Of a DNA stretch of 64,000 bases, positions 8,711 through 17,092 are shown piece after piece. The stretch is from the NCBI GenBank assembly GCA_002862095.1, contig PHSQ01000001.1:806001-870000 (forward strand), written 5' to 3'. The notes under the pieces were generated by a model. That model was given only the letters and a program-made list of their open reading frames with translations, ran no database searches and had not been told where the DNA came from. The stretch's first letter is position 1, and each line of letters begins with the position of its first letter. The translations under genes were made by a program, and so were the position numbers. Source of the stretch: Methylocystis sp. KS32. Lineage in GTDB: Bacteria; Pseudomonadota; Alphaproteobacteria; Rhizobiales; Beijerinckiaceae.

Positions 8711-9375
8711 GTCTGATCTTTCGACATGGCCCCGCCATAGACGTCGATCTGCGCGGAAACTTCTGGCGGCGGCAGATCCTCGGTCTGCGGCCGCCACATC
8801 ACGAGAGGCTGGTTCATCATGGCGGCGGTGACAATCAACAGCGGCGGCCCAGTCTCAATGGCGCGGGTGAAGTTGTGAATGGCCTCCGGCGTTCCCGACA
8901 CCTCGACCCGCGCGCCAACGAGTTGTGGCGCGGACGGATGGGGTGGAGCGCCTGTCGAGGTCGCTCCCGTCGCGCCGGGGCCTGAAAGTGCGGCCGGCGC
9001 GCCGAGGGATTTGGGCGGCAGCGCCTGAATTGAACGCACGGTGACCTCGGCCTTTTCCGCCATTGCTTTCAGTCGGGCCTGAAGCGCGGCCGCGATGACG
9101 CCGGAGGTCGAGCCTTCGAGAAGATCGCCATGGGTGTTGATTTCCTTGACCTGACGGGCATATTCGCGCACTGCGGATTCTTGGCTGGCGACCGCCTCGT
9201 AGCGGGCGAGAGTCGCTCGCCGCTCGGCCAGGCTTTCCTCGCCTTCCACGAAATAGTGCATCAAGGGCGCCACGACCACCAGAAAGACAAATGCGAGGGC
9301 GCCGAGATTGACCGCGAGGAACGGCAAGTGCTTGCGCCAGGTTTCCGCGTCCCGCCAATGCTTCATGTAGATCAT
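8707..9375 (-). CDS. gspM: Type II secretion system protein GspM
   Basis: About 222 aa from the ATG at 9375, overlapping the gspL stop (ATGA); the frame extends upstream only as a shadow of gspL. Topology is bitopic: a short cytoplasmic start, a transmembrane helix (LPFLAVNLGALAFVFLVVVAPL), a coiled-coil-like stretch (ESLAERRATLARYEAVASQES) and a small periplasmic ferredoxin-like domain ending in GARVEVSGTPEAIHNF. GspM pairs with GspL in the inner-membrane platform. Translational coupling with both neighbours supports the call. Confidence 0.82.
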   Translation of the reverse strand: MIYMKHWRDAETWRKHLPFLAVNLGALAFVFLVVVAPLMHYFVEGEESLAERRATLARYEAVASQESAVREYARQVKEINTHGDLLEGSTSGVIAAALQARLKAMAEKAEVTVRSIQALPPKSLGAPAALSGPGATGATSTGAPPHPSAPQLVGARVEVSGTPEAIHNFTRAIETGPPLLIVTAAMMNQPLVMWRPQTEDLPPPEVSAQIDVYGGAMSKDQT

Positions 9376-10580
9376 TTTCTGCCCGTCGGATTTGTGGGAC
9401 GGACCCGCACCTGGATCGAGAAGCGTTCGCGCTTTTCCTGCAGGTCGGGCATGATCGCCGCCGTCAGCGTCGCATTTACGAACATCGGGGATTTGTCGAA
9501 TAAAGCGGGCAAATCGGCGGCGGAGTTCGCCAGCCCCACCAGATCGACGCTGCGCTCTCCGGGCTTCGGCTCCGACAGCCGCCATTCGGTGAGATAGGCG
9601 GTGTCGGGAAGGATGCGGGCGGTCTCTTCGACAAGATCCGCCAGGGAGGGCCAGTTCTCGCGTTCTCGCCTGAGGCTTGAAAGGAGAGATCCCTCCGCTG
9701 TCGCCTGATTGGCGATTGATCGCACCGCCCCCGCGCGTTGCTCCGCCGCGGCTATTTCTTCGTCCAGTCTCGCGCCGATTTGATCGACTCGCCAAGCGCG
9801 AACGCCCAGCCCCGCGCAAATGAGGCAAACGCCCGCCGCGGCCATGCCGATCAGCGCCTTGCGAAGCCAACCGGCGGAATTCCCATCCCTTTTCAACGAG
9901 ATTTCCGGCGCCTCGAGGGCGCTCTCATGGCCGGGCTCCGGTCTGATAAGATCCAGGTCTTCGAGCGATAATCCGCTCTCCTCCACCGCAGCTTGAGCTA
10001 TGTCGCGCCGAAGGATCCATTGCGTCACTTTCAGCTTTCCCGGGTGGTCGGGGCTTTTGGCGGTGGCGTGGCCGAAATAAATATCATTCAGTTTAAACAG
10101 GGTCTTCCGTTCGATCTCCTTTGGCAGCGATTGCGCCAGCGAGGCGCGCGCCGCCACCGGCGCCTCGAATGAGCGCACCAAGAATTTCTCGCTCGGCAGT
10201 TCGAGGATCACTTTAACTGATTGGCCTTCTCGCGCGAGGCGGTTGAGCAGATCTCTTGCGGAGTGCGCCGATCCGGCCTGGATCCCCCGATGTTTCTCAT
10301 CGTCGCCGACCGCGACTGTAACTCCGGTCGGTCCAGCCCGGACGATCAGTTTTCGTTCGCCTCGATCCATCAGCCAGGCAAGCGTGGCAGGCGGCAGCGC
10401 CGACCTGGCTTGCGTCAGATACCAGGACCAAGCGCCGCCCAGCGTGTGCTTGAGCGACTCGGTGGTGATTTCTTTTCGCCACAGGGATTCGGCCAAAGAC
10501 GTTACCCGCCTTTCGAGAAAAAACTCCAGTGTCGGCGCCTGCCGTGGCAGGCGTCGCCAGGAAATCATAGGCGAACCCAT
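9372..10580 (-). CDS. gspL: Type II secretion system protein GspL
   Basis: About 402 aa from the ATG at 10580; a TTG at 10592 has a closer GGAG and cannot be excluded. The N-terminal half looks like the actin-like cytoplasmic domain of GspL/PilM proteins. A transmembrane helix (ALIGMAAAGVCLICAGLGV) near residue 250 precedes a periplasmic PilN-like part with DLVEETARILPDTAYLTEW. GspL links the GspE ATPase to the membrane platform. It is followed by coupled gspM and preceded, 22 bp away, by the DUF1190-like gene. Confidence 0.82.
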   Translation of the reverse strand: MGSPMISWRRLPRQAPTLEFFLERRVTSLAESLWRKEITTESLKHTLGGAWSWYLTQARSALPPATLAWLMDRGERKLIVRAGPTGVTVAVGDDEKHRGIQAGSAHSARDLLNRLAREGQSVKVILELPSEKFLVRSFEAPVAARASLAQSLPKEIERKTLFKLNDIYFGHATAKSPDHPGKLKVTQWILRRDIAQAAVEESGLSLEDLDLIRPEPGHESALEAPEISLKRDGNSAGWLRKALIGMAAAGVCLICAGLGVRAWRVDQIGARLDEEIAAAEQRAGAVRSIANQATAEGSLLSSLRRERENWPSLADLVEETARILPDTAYLTEWRLSEPKPGERSVDLVGLANSAADLPALFDKSPMFVNATLTAAIMPDLQEKRERFSIQVRVRPTNPTGRK

Positions 10581-10602
10581 TTGCTCCAGCAATGTGACGA
10601 TT

Positions 10603-11229
10603 TTATTCGATGAATGGCGCGTTCCGGATGCGTTCGCGGTGTTCCAACCTGGCGCGTTTCGCGTTTTCCGCCGCGCGAGCGCCCGACATCACATCGTCCG
10701 TTGGGGCCGGATCGGGGACTATTCTCACGTCGTCCTTCGTGGGTTGCGGTCGACCGTGGGAGGCGGAAAGATCGGCTGGCGTATAGATATGTGAAATCGG
10801 ATGAGAACGAATTTGGCTCGGCGGCAACTCCACGGCGAACACGGGCGATGCACTCCAGCCTCCGCCCATTTTCGAAATTTCGACGCCCAGCATCGAGGGC
10901 GCGTAGAAGCTGCGGTCGACCGCCCCCGCGGGATCCTTGCGCGGCTCGCAAAGATGGAAACGTCCGACGCATTCGAGCCGGGACATGGCGGCGCTCGTGC
11001 TTCGCTGACGCTCGATTTCGGCGTTAACGAAGGCGTTGTCGCATTCTTGCGCCCGGAATTTCCGAGAAGCGACGCAAGCCTCCCGAGATGCGTAAAACAA
11101 GGATTGAGATGCGAGGACCGTATTTCCCGAAACGCCAGGGGAAAGGACGAAGACCAGGGCAAGAATCCCGCGCATCGCGCGTGAGACGGCGCGCCGCGTT
11201 TGCGGGCAGGCGAACTCGGGCTGAAGCAT
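10603..11229 (-). CDS. DUF1190/YgiB-like secreted protein at head of the T2SS operon
   Basis: About 208 aa from the ATG at 11229; the frame is open to 11271 and another ATG lies at 11175. A hydrophobic export segment (MRGILALVFVLSPGVSG) precedes a Cys-rich part: FYASREACVASRKFRAQECDN, then RLECVGRFHLCE. That matches the spacing of DUF1190 (UPF0441/YgiB) proteins, which carry a CE-A-G-C pattern and are exported. Function is unknown in the family. The stop is about 22 bp from the gspL start, so it is probably cotranscribed with the T2SS genes, an unusual partner. Confidence 0.6.
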   Translation of the reverse strand: MLQPEFACPQTRRAVSRAMRGILALVFVLSPGVSGNTVLASQSLFYASREACVASRKFRAQECDNAFVNAEIERQRSTSAAMSRLECVGRFHLCEPRKDPAGAVDRSFYAPSMLGVEISKMGGGWSASPVFAVELPPSQIRSHPISHIYTPADLSASHGRPQPTKDDVRIVPDPAPTDDVMSGARAAENAKRARLEHRERIRNAPFIE

Positions 11230-11372
11230 GATCGCGCCGACACGCTGTTGAAGGCGCGAACAATATGCCATCCGCGGCGCGAAAACACCAGCGTAGTCCT
11301 GTTCGCGCGCGGACAGCGCGTCCTTAAAAAAGTTGAACGACCCTTTCGATCACGACATGCCCCAACTGTCTG

Positions 11373-11426
11373 AATTGGAGCGATTCCTTATCGATCGCGT
11401 GTTCCACGCGATCGATAGGCGCGCTA
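11373..11426 (-). repeat. Half-length REP-like element at the tadC stop codon
   Basis: GGAGCGATTCCTTATCGATC followed by a hairpin GATCGCGTG/CACGCGATC and ending GCGCTAG. It aligns with half of the 113-bp unit, but both arms of the stem differ together (GACCAGACG becomes GATCGCGTG). The CTAG supplies the tadC stop on the - strand. Confidence 0.65.
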
Positions 11427-12392
11427 GAACGCGTCCATCACCTGCATGATCGCGGGCGCCATGACGACGACGATCAGCACGGGAAGGAAGAACAAGATCA
11501 TTGGCACCGTGAGCTTGGGCGGAAGCGACGCCGCCATCTTCTCGGCCTCGATCATGCGCTGGTCTCGGCTTTCCTGAGCCGTGGTGCGAAGGGCCTGACC
11601 CAGCGGCGTGCCGTATTTTTCCGCCTGAATGAGCACCGTGGCGATCTGCTTGACTCCATCGAGACCCGTACGGTTGGCGAGGTTCTGATAGGCGGCTCGC
11701 CGGTCCGGAAGATAGGCCAGCTCCGCCGTAGCTACCGCGAACTCTTCCGCGAGCGGCACCGATTGCGCGCCGATCTCCTGTCCAACCTTGCGGAATGCAT
11801 GTTCGATAGACATGCCGGACTCGACGCATATCAACAGCAGATCGAGGGCGTCGGGGAAAGCGCGCTTCATGGAGGCTTGGCGCTTTTGAATTGTATTTCT
11901 GAGAAACAATTCCGGCAGCTTGATGCCGATATAAAGTGCTGCGATCGCTGCGCCCGCCTGGAAAACTCCGCTTAGGCCGAAGTCGTCGATGACGGTCAGG
12001 TAGAAAATCGTGGCGAAGAAGCAGCCCAGCGGCGTAACGGCTCGGAAGAACAGAAAGGCGGTCTCCGCCTGTGGTCCTCGGAAGCCCGCGCTGGCGAGTT
12101 TCATTTTCGCGTCCTCAGTGGCCAGCCACCGGGAGAGGGAAAATTTCTCCACGACCTGCTTCATATAGACTTTGGGCTGCTGGCGCAGGCCGCCGCTGGT
12201 TTTCGCTAGGGTGCGTTGGCGCGCCCTGATGGACTCGCGCTCGCTCGCCACGGCCTTCATTCGCTTGTCGAGCGCATCCGTCACGAACAGCGGCGTCACG
12301 ACCGTGTAAAAGGTCGCGAATACGAATATCGCGACCAGCAGGCTCGTCACCAGTTGGGGATCGGCGCCCATATCCACAATCTGCTTGACCAT
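11424..12392 (-). CDS. tadC: Tad pilus inner-membrane platform protein TadC (T2SS F domain)
   Basis: About 322 aa from the ATG at 12392 (MVKQIVDMG). One N-terminal and two or three C-terminal transmembrane segments flank a T2SSF (GspF) domain. Signature stretches are FPDALDLLLICVESGMSIEHAFRKVGQEIG and KYGTPLGQALRTTAQESRDQRM. TadC and TadB form the platform that couples the CpaF ATPase to Flp pilus assembly. It lies directly downstream of tadB, and its stop codon is part of a REP-like hairpin. Confidence 0.92.
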   Translation of the reverse strand: MVKQIVDMGADPQLVTSLLVAIFVFATFYTVVTPLFVTDALDKRMKAVASERESIRARQRTLAKTSGGLRQQPKVYMKQVVEKFSLSRWLATEDAKMKLASAGFRGPQAETAFLFFRAVTPLGCFFATIFYLTVIDDFGLSGVFQAGAAIAALYIGIKLPELFLRNTIQKRQASMKRAFPDALDLLLICVESGMSIEHAFRKVGQEIGAQSVPLAEEFAVATAELAYLPDRRAAYQNLANRTGLDGVKQIATVLIQAEKYGTPLGQALRTTAQESRDQRMIEAEKMAASLPPKLTVPMILFFLPVLIVVVMAPAIMQVMDAF

Positions 12393-12429
12393 CGCGTTGT
12401 TTTCCCGAAACGGATTTGAAGACTTGAAT

Positions 12430-12482
12430 TGGAGCAAAGCCCGATCGATCGCATGATTTCCATGCGATCGGGACGCGCACTA
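12430..12482 (-). repeat. Half-length REP-like element at the tadB stop codon
   Basis: A hairpin GATCGCATG/CATGCGATC with loop ATTTC, preceded by GGAGCAAAGCC and ending GCACTAG. It is a second covariant of the stem in the 113-bp unit. The CTAG supplies the tadB stop codon, and the element fills the tadB-tadC gap. Confidence 0.6.
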
Positions 12483-13457
12483 GATGTCGAAGTCGATCAT
12501 TTTGCGCATTATCAAAATCCCGATCAACATCCAGACGAGGCTGACGGCGACCGTTATCTTGCCCCCGTTCGTCGTGAAAAGAAGCATGATATAAGCGGGC
12601 TGGAGGAAGTAGACGGCCCCGCCGACAACGAAGGGTAGGCTGCCGATGATGCCCGCCGAAGCTTTCGCCTCCGCAGACATCGCCTGAATTTTTCCCTTCA
12701 TCTTTTTGCGGTCTCTGAGAACGGCGGAGAGATTGCCGAGCGACTCCGAGAGATTGCCGCCGGACTTCTGGGAGATGTTCACCACGATGGAAAAGAACGA
12801 CGCTTCGGGGATGGGCATGCGATCGACGAAGCGTTCGGTCGCTTCGCCAAGGCTCAGACCGACCGTTTGCGATTCGACGATCTGCCGAAACTCGCTGCGA
12901 ACCGGTTCCTGCGCCTCGCCCGCGATGACGCGAAAACAATCGACGACCGGCAGACCCGCGCGAATGCCCCGAATGATGACGTCTATGGAGCCGGGAAATT
13001 CGTCGATGAATTTCTTGATACGTCTCTTGCGCAGAAAAGAAAGCACCCACGCCGGCAACCCGAACATGCCGATGAAAGCGCCGCCAATGGTTACCAGCAT
13101 GTTACCATTGACGATCAGCAGGACGATAGCAAGCACGAGTCCGCAGGCGGCCGATCCAACCAAATAGCTCGATTTCGACCAGCTCAATCCCGCTTGGGCG
13201 ATGCGTTGCTCCAGCGTTGCCTTTTTCTTTTTGGACTGCGATTCAAGTTCCTTCAGGGATTCTGTGATGGCCTTGCGGCGCTTCGTGGGATCGAGAACCC
13301 GGCCCGAACCGTTCGCCTCCTTGTTCGTCGTCATGAGAGTGGCGGCGCGCTTCTTGGCCTTGGCGTCGCCGGAAAGATATGGATAGGCGAAAACATACGT
13401 CAGCGCGGCCGCCGCGATGGCGGTCAAGACAGCCGTCAGACCTGCTTGCTGATCCAT
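12480..13457 (-). CDS. tadB: Tad pilus inner-membrane platform protein TadB
   Basis: 325 aa from the ATG at 13457. An N-terminal membrane helix (AVLTAIAAAALTYVFAYPYL), a basic cytoplasmic part, and a T2SSF domain with FPGSIDVIIRGIRAGLPVVDCFRVIAGEAQ and FVDRMPIPEASFFSIVVNISQKSGGNL. Hydrophobic C-terminal segments follow. It is the paralogue and partner of TadC in the Flp pilus platform. Upstream is cpaF, about 90 bp away. Confidence 0.93.
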   Translation of the reverse strand: MDQQAGLTAVLTAIAAAALTYVFAYPYLSGDAKAKKRAATLMTTNKEANGSGRVLDPTKRRKAITESLKELESQSKKKKATLEQRIAQAGLSWSKSSYLVGSAACGLVLAIVLLIVNGNMLVTIGGAFIGMFGLPAWVLSFLRKRRIKKFIDEFPGSIDVIIRGIRAGLPVVDCFRVIAGEAQEPVRSEFRQIVESQTVGLSLGEATERFVDRMPIPEASFFSIVVNISQKSGGNLSESLGNLSAVLRDRKKMKGKIQAMSAEAKASAGIIGSLPFVVGGAVYFLQPAYIMLLFTTNGGKITVAVSLVWMLIGILIMRKMIDFDI

Positions 13458-13550
13458 GCTACGCTCCCAGACTCTTTAAACCGCGAAAGTGAGATTAAAC
13501 GACCCCCCCGTAAACGGATCCTGAATGTTTTACGGGGCTCTCGATGGGTT

Positions 13551-14996
13551 TTATTCGGTTTCGACCAGCGACGCATCGAGCGCCGCCGCCAGACGCTCGT
13601 CCTCGCCATAATAGCGCGCGCGCTCCCAGAAGCGCGGACGACCAATGCCGGTCGAGCGGTGCCTGCCGATGATCTTGCCGTTGGAGTCCTCGCCGAGGAT
13701 TTCGTAAATGAAGAGATCCTGCATTGTGACCACGTCACCCTCCATCCCCAGCACCTCGGTGATGTGAGTGATGCGGCGCGAACCGTCGCGAAGGCGCGCC
13801 GCCTGTATGACGATGTCTATCGAGGACACGATCATGTCGCGGATTGTTTTGGCTGGGAGGGAAAATCCGCCCATCGTGATCATGGATTCCAGACGACCCA
13901 GCGCCTCGCGCGGAGAGTTCGAGTGCAAGGTTCCCATTGAACCATCGTGGCCGGTATTCATCGCCTGCAGCAGGTCGAAGGCTTCGGGGCCGCGCACCTC
14001 GCCGACGATAATTCTTTCCGGGCGCATACGCAGGCAGTTTCTAACCAGATCGCGCATCGTCACCGCGCCTTGCCCTTCAAGGTTCGGCGGACGCGTTTCG
14101 AGCCGCACCACGTGGTCCTGCTGCAATTGGAGTTCGGCGGCGTCCTCGCATGTGATGACGCGCTCGTCGTGATCGATATAATTTGTCAAGCAGTTGAGCA
14201 AAGTGGTTTTGCCCGAGCCCGTGCCGCCAGAGATCAGCACGTTGCAGCGGACTCGACCGATAATCTTCAGCACTTCGGAACCCTCCGGCGAGATGGCGCC
14301 GAATTTGACAAGCTGATCAAGCGTGAGCTTATCTTTCTTGAATTTGCGGATGGTGAGCGCCGGACCGTCGATCGCGAGGGGCGGCGCGATGACGTTGACG
14401 CGGGAGCCGTCGAGCAATCGCGCGTCGCAGATCGGCGAAGAGTCGTCGACTCTTCGGCCGATCTGGCTGACAATGCGCTGGCAGATGTTCATCAATTGCG
14501 CGTTGTCGCGAAAGCGGATGTTCGTAAGCTGGATCTTGCCGCCGACTTCGATATAGGTTTTGAGAGCGCCGTTAACCATAATGTCGGCGATGTCGTCTCG
14601 CGCAAGAAGCGGTTCGAGTGGACCATAGCCGAGCACGTCGTTGCAGATGTCGTCGAGGAGCTCCTCTTGCTCGGAAATCGACATGACGACATTCTTGATC
14701 GAGATGATCTCGTTCACGATGTCGCGAATTTCCTCGCGCGCGTTCTCGGGGTCGAGTTTCGACAATTGCGCGAGGTCGATCGCCTCGATCAAGGCGCCGA
14801 AGATCACGCTTTTGGTGATATAATATTCTTCGGATTTTTTCGTCTCGGTCTGCAACATCGCGGGCGCGGCCGAGGGCGCGTTCTGGTGAAGCGCGGGGAC
14901 CGAGGGCGGCGCCTTTGGGGTCAAGGCTGGAGCGGACTGGGCTTTCTTGGGCCGCGCCGCTCCATTGTCGCCAATCTCAGTGCGCTTTCCGAACAT
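13551..14996 (-). CDS. cpaF: Tad pilus assembly ATPase CpaF/TadA
   Basis: 481 aa. A Pro/Ala-rich N-terminus precedes the secretion-ATPase core: Walker A SGGTGSGKTTLL, Asp box CEDAAELQLQQ, Walker B region IIVGEVRGPEAFDLLQAMNTG and His box GSMGTLHSNSPREAL. It is the hexameric GspE/VirB11-family motor in the cytoplasm that powers Flp pilus assembly. The gene order cpaE-cpaF-tadB-tadC is the standard one. Confidence 0.96.
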   Translation of the reverse strand: MFGKRTEIGDNGAARPKKAQSAPALTPKAPPSVPALHQNAPSAAPAMLQTETKKSEEYYITKSVIFGALIEAIDLAQLSKLDPENAREEIRDIVNEIISIKNVVMSISEQEELLDDICNDVLGYGPLEPLLARDDIADIMVNGALKTYIEVGGKIQLTNIRFRDNAQLMNICQRIVSQIGRRVDDSSPICDARLLDGSRVNVIAPPLAIDGPALTIRKFKKDKLTLDQLVKFGAISPEGSEVLKIIGRVRCNVLISGGTGSGKTTLLNCLTNYIDHDERVITCEDAAELQLQQDHVVRLETRPPNLEGQGAVTMRDLVRNCLRMRPERIIVGEVRGPEAFDLLQAMNTGHDGSMGTLHSNSPREALGRLESMITMGGFSLPAKTIRDMIVSSIDIVIQAARLRDGSRRITHITEVLGMEGDVVTMQDLFIYEILGEDSNGKIIGRHRSTGIGRPRFWERARYYGEDERLAAALDASLVETE

Positions 14997-15036
14997 CGAA
15001 TTCTATCCTTGCTTCCCACACAATCGCCGGGTTCCG

Positions 15037-16299
15037 TCAGCCGGCCTTCTTTCGTGAAATGCGCTCTAGCAACGGCCCAAGAACGCCCTTTTTCGTTTTC
15101 TGCAGTTCGGTGCGTCCCATGACGAGCCGCGCTAGATTGTCAATCGTTTCGACGATTTTCGAGCCGGGCTCGATCTCCGCGAGCATTTGGCCGTTGTTGG
15201 CGGCCGTGCCAAAGAGCTTGGGTTCGAACGGAATGACGGCGACAGGCGAAACCTCTATCGCCTTGGCGAATTCCGCCGTGGAAATTTCGGGCCTTTTGGG
15301 AACGCCGACGCAGTTGAGCACCAGTTTCGGCGGGCGATCGTTGGGCCGGGCGGCGCGCAGAGTGTCGAATAGTGTCTTCGCGTTGCGCAGATTGGCGAGA
15401 TCGGGCGTGGCGACGACGACCAGTTCGTCGGCGCCGGTAAGAATATGGCGGGTCCATGCGGTCCATCCGTGGGGCAAATCCAGAACGGTGCAGGGAGTCG
15501 TCGTGCGGAGGACGTCGAGCAGCGGATCGAAAGCGCCCTCCGGCAAATCATATGGCCGGTCTACCGTTGCAGGCGCGGCGAGCAGGCTCAGGGTCTCGCT
15601 GCACTTTGAAAGCAGGCGGTCGACAAGGTTAGAGTCTACGCGTTCTGGCGAAAAGACCGCCTCCGCGATTCCCTGGGGAGGGTCCTGGTTGAAATCCAGC
15701 CCGGCGGTGCCGAAGGCGAGGTCGAGGTCGGCGACCACCGTCTGATGTTTCAGAACCTTTGAGAGGGACCAAGCCAGATTGTGCGAGATGTTCGAGGCGC
15801 CGACCCCGCCCTTGACCCCAGTTACCGCGATGACGCGCCCGAGCGTCTCGGCGTCGGGGCCATTGTAGAGGTGCGAGACATGCTGAATGAAAGGGAGGAC
15901 ATTTAACGGCGTGACGAGATAGTCGCTTACCCCGCGAGCCGTGAGCGCGCGATAGAGAGCGATGTCGTTTTCGTGTCCAATCACGACGACCTTGGTGCCG
16001 GGGTCGCAAAACTCCGCGAGAATATCGAGATTAGCGATCAGGCGAGCGCGGTCGGAGATCGACTCTATGATGATGAGATTTGGAGTCGGGGCCGAGCGGA
16101 ACGCTTCAATGGCGGCGGCGACGCCGCCCATGTGCACTTTGACGTGCGCCTTGGTCATGCGGCGGTCCTCCGACGCATTTCTTATGACTTCGGCGACGTC
16201 CTGCGTTTCGCAGAACACCTGGATGGAAATCCGCGGAACCTGCGCGATGACCAATGTTTCGCCAGGCGCGCCAGGGTGCTCGATGGTGGCGTCCGTCAT
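15037..16299 (-). CDS. cpaE: Pilus assembly protein CpaE/TadZ (ParA-like with receiver-like domain)
   Basis: About 420 aa from the ATG at 16299, which overlaps the cpaD stop by one base (TGATG). An N-terminal atypical receiver-like domain (about residues 25-150) is followed by a ParA/MinD-like ATPase with the altered P-loop TGVKGGVGASNISHNLA. The catalytic GKT is replaced by GAS, as is usual in CpaE. It positions the Tad machine at the cell pole in relatives. Next gene downstream is cpaF. Confidence 0.93.
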   Translation of the reverse strand: MTDATIEHPGAPGETLVIAQVPRISIQVFCETQDVAEVIRNASEDRRMTKAHVKVHMGGVAAAIEAFRSAPTPNLIIIESISDRARLIANLDILAEFCDPGTKVVVIGHENDIALYRALTARGVSDYLVTPLNVLPFIQHVSHLYNGPDAETLGRVIAVTGVKGGVGASNISHNLAWSLSKVLKHQTVVADLDLAFGTAGLDFNQDPPQGIAEAVFSPERVDSNLVDRLLSKCSETLSLLAAPATVDRPYDLPEGAFDPLLDVLRTTTPCTVLDLPHGWTAWTRHILTGADELVVVATPDLANLRNAKTLFDTLRAARPNDRPPKLVLNCVGVPKRPEISTAEFAKAIEVSPVAVIPFEPKLFGTAANNGQMLAEIEPGSKIVETIDNLARLVMGRTELQKTKKGVLGPLLERISRKKAG

Positions 16300-17066
16300 C
16301 AATTGCCTCCCACGGCGCTGATGCTAGTAGACTTGGTCGCCCATTGTGTGTTGGGATCGACGCCCTTGCGAACGTTGTTGATCGCGCGCATCCGGGTTTC
16401 GATGTCGGCGGGCGTTTCGCCGCGCGGCGTTGCGAGATCGCGCGGGTCGGCGACTTGAGCGGCCAAGGTGGTCTGATTGGCGCAGCCGAAATTCCAGTAG
16501 GTTTTGTTCTGCCAACCCTCAAAGGAGCCGCCCGAGGCGAGGTCGTCGGGCCATTCGCCGCAATTGCCTTTGACTTTGGCCTTGACGCCGATGAAGGACA
16601 ATCGAATGGGGGCGGCCAGCGAGGGATCGGCGACCGGATAAGTGCCGACGAAAACCGAATGTTCCGCGCCTGCGGCGGCGAGGGCGTGACGAACTTCGTC
16701 GACCGAGGCGCGCCCGGAGCCTTGAACGCCGCCCGTGGGCGCAAGCACCGTGATCTTGCCTTGGCCGAGCTTGCGGTAGCGCGACACGAAATCGCGAATT
16801 CTCAAATACGACTCGTTGTCGAGGCGGCTTCCAAGCGGCGGCGGGAAGACATCGATCGTATGTTCCGCTTCCGCGAGCACCACGGGATGGCGATCGTGAT
16901 AGTCATAAGCGACTTCAGGCGGCGCCGCGACCTTGTTCAGACCGCATGCGCTCAATGGAAGAATAAGAAAAAGCGAAGCAAGCTTCACGGAGGTCCGCAA
17001 TATCTGGGGTGAGCTTCCGGCCCCAAAGCCGGCGCCATCCGAAGCGGCTGTACGATATTCCGACAT
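16299..17066 (-). CDS. cpaD: Pilus assembly lipoprotein CpaD
   Basis: About 255 aa. The ATG at 17066 has GAGAGG nine bases upstream, so it is preferred over the ATG at 17075. The hydrophobic segment and lipobox LPLSAC predict an outer-membrane lipoprotein. The body matches CpaD (DYHDRHPVVLAEAEHTIDVFP; FGCANQTTLAAQVADPRDL; PRGETPADIETRMRAI). It likely acts as pilotin or partner of the CpaC secretin. Sits between cpaC and cpaE. Confidence 0.92.
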   Translation of the reverse strand: MSEYRTAASDGAGFGAGSSPQILRTSVKLASLFLILPLSACGLNKVAAPPEVAYDYHDRHPVVLAEAEHTIDVFPPPLGSRLDNESYLRIRDFVSRYRKLGQGKITVLAPTGGVQGSGRASVDEVRHALAAAGAEHSVFVGTYPVADPSLAAPIRLSFIGVKAKVKGNCGEWPDDLASGGSFEGWQNKTYWNFGCANQTTLAAQVADPRDLATPRGETPADIETRMRAINNVRKGVDPNTQWATKSTSISAVGGN

Positions 17067-17092
17067 ATGCGCCATCCTCTCGGCCCTTGGTC

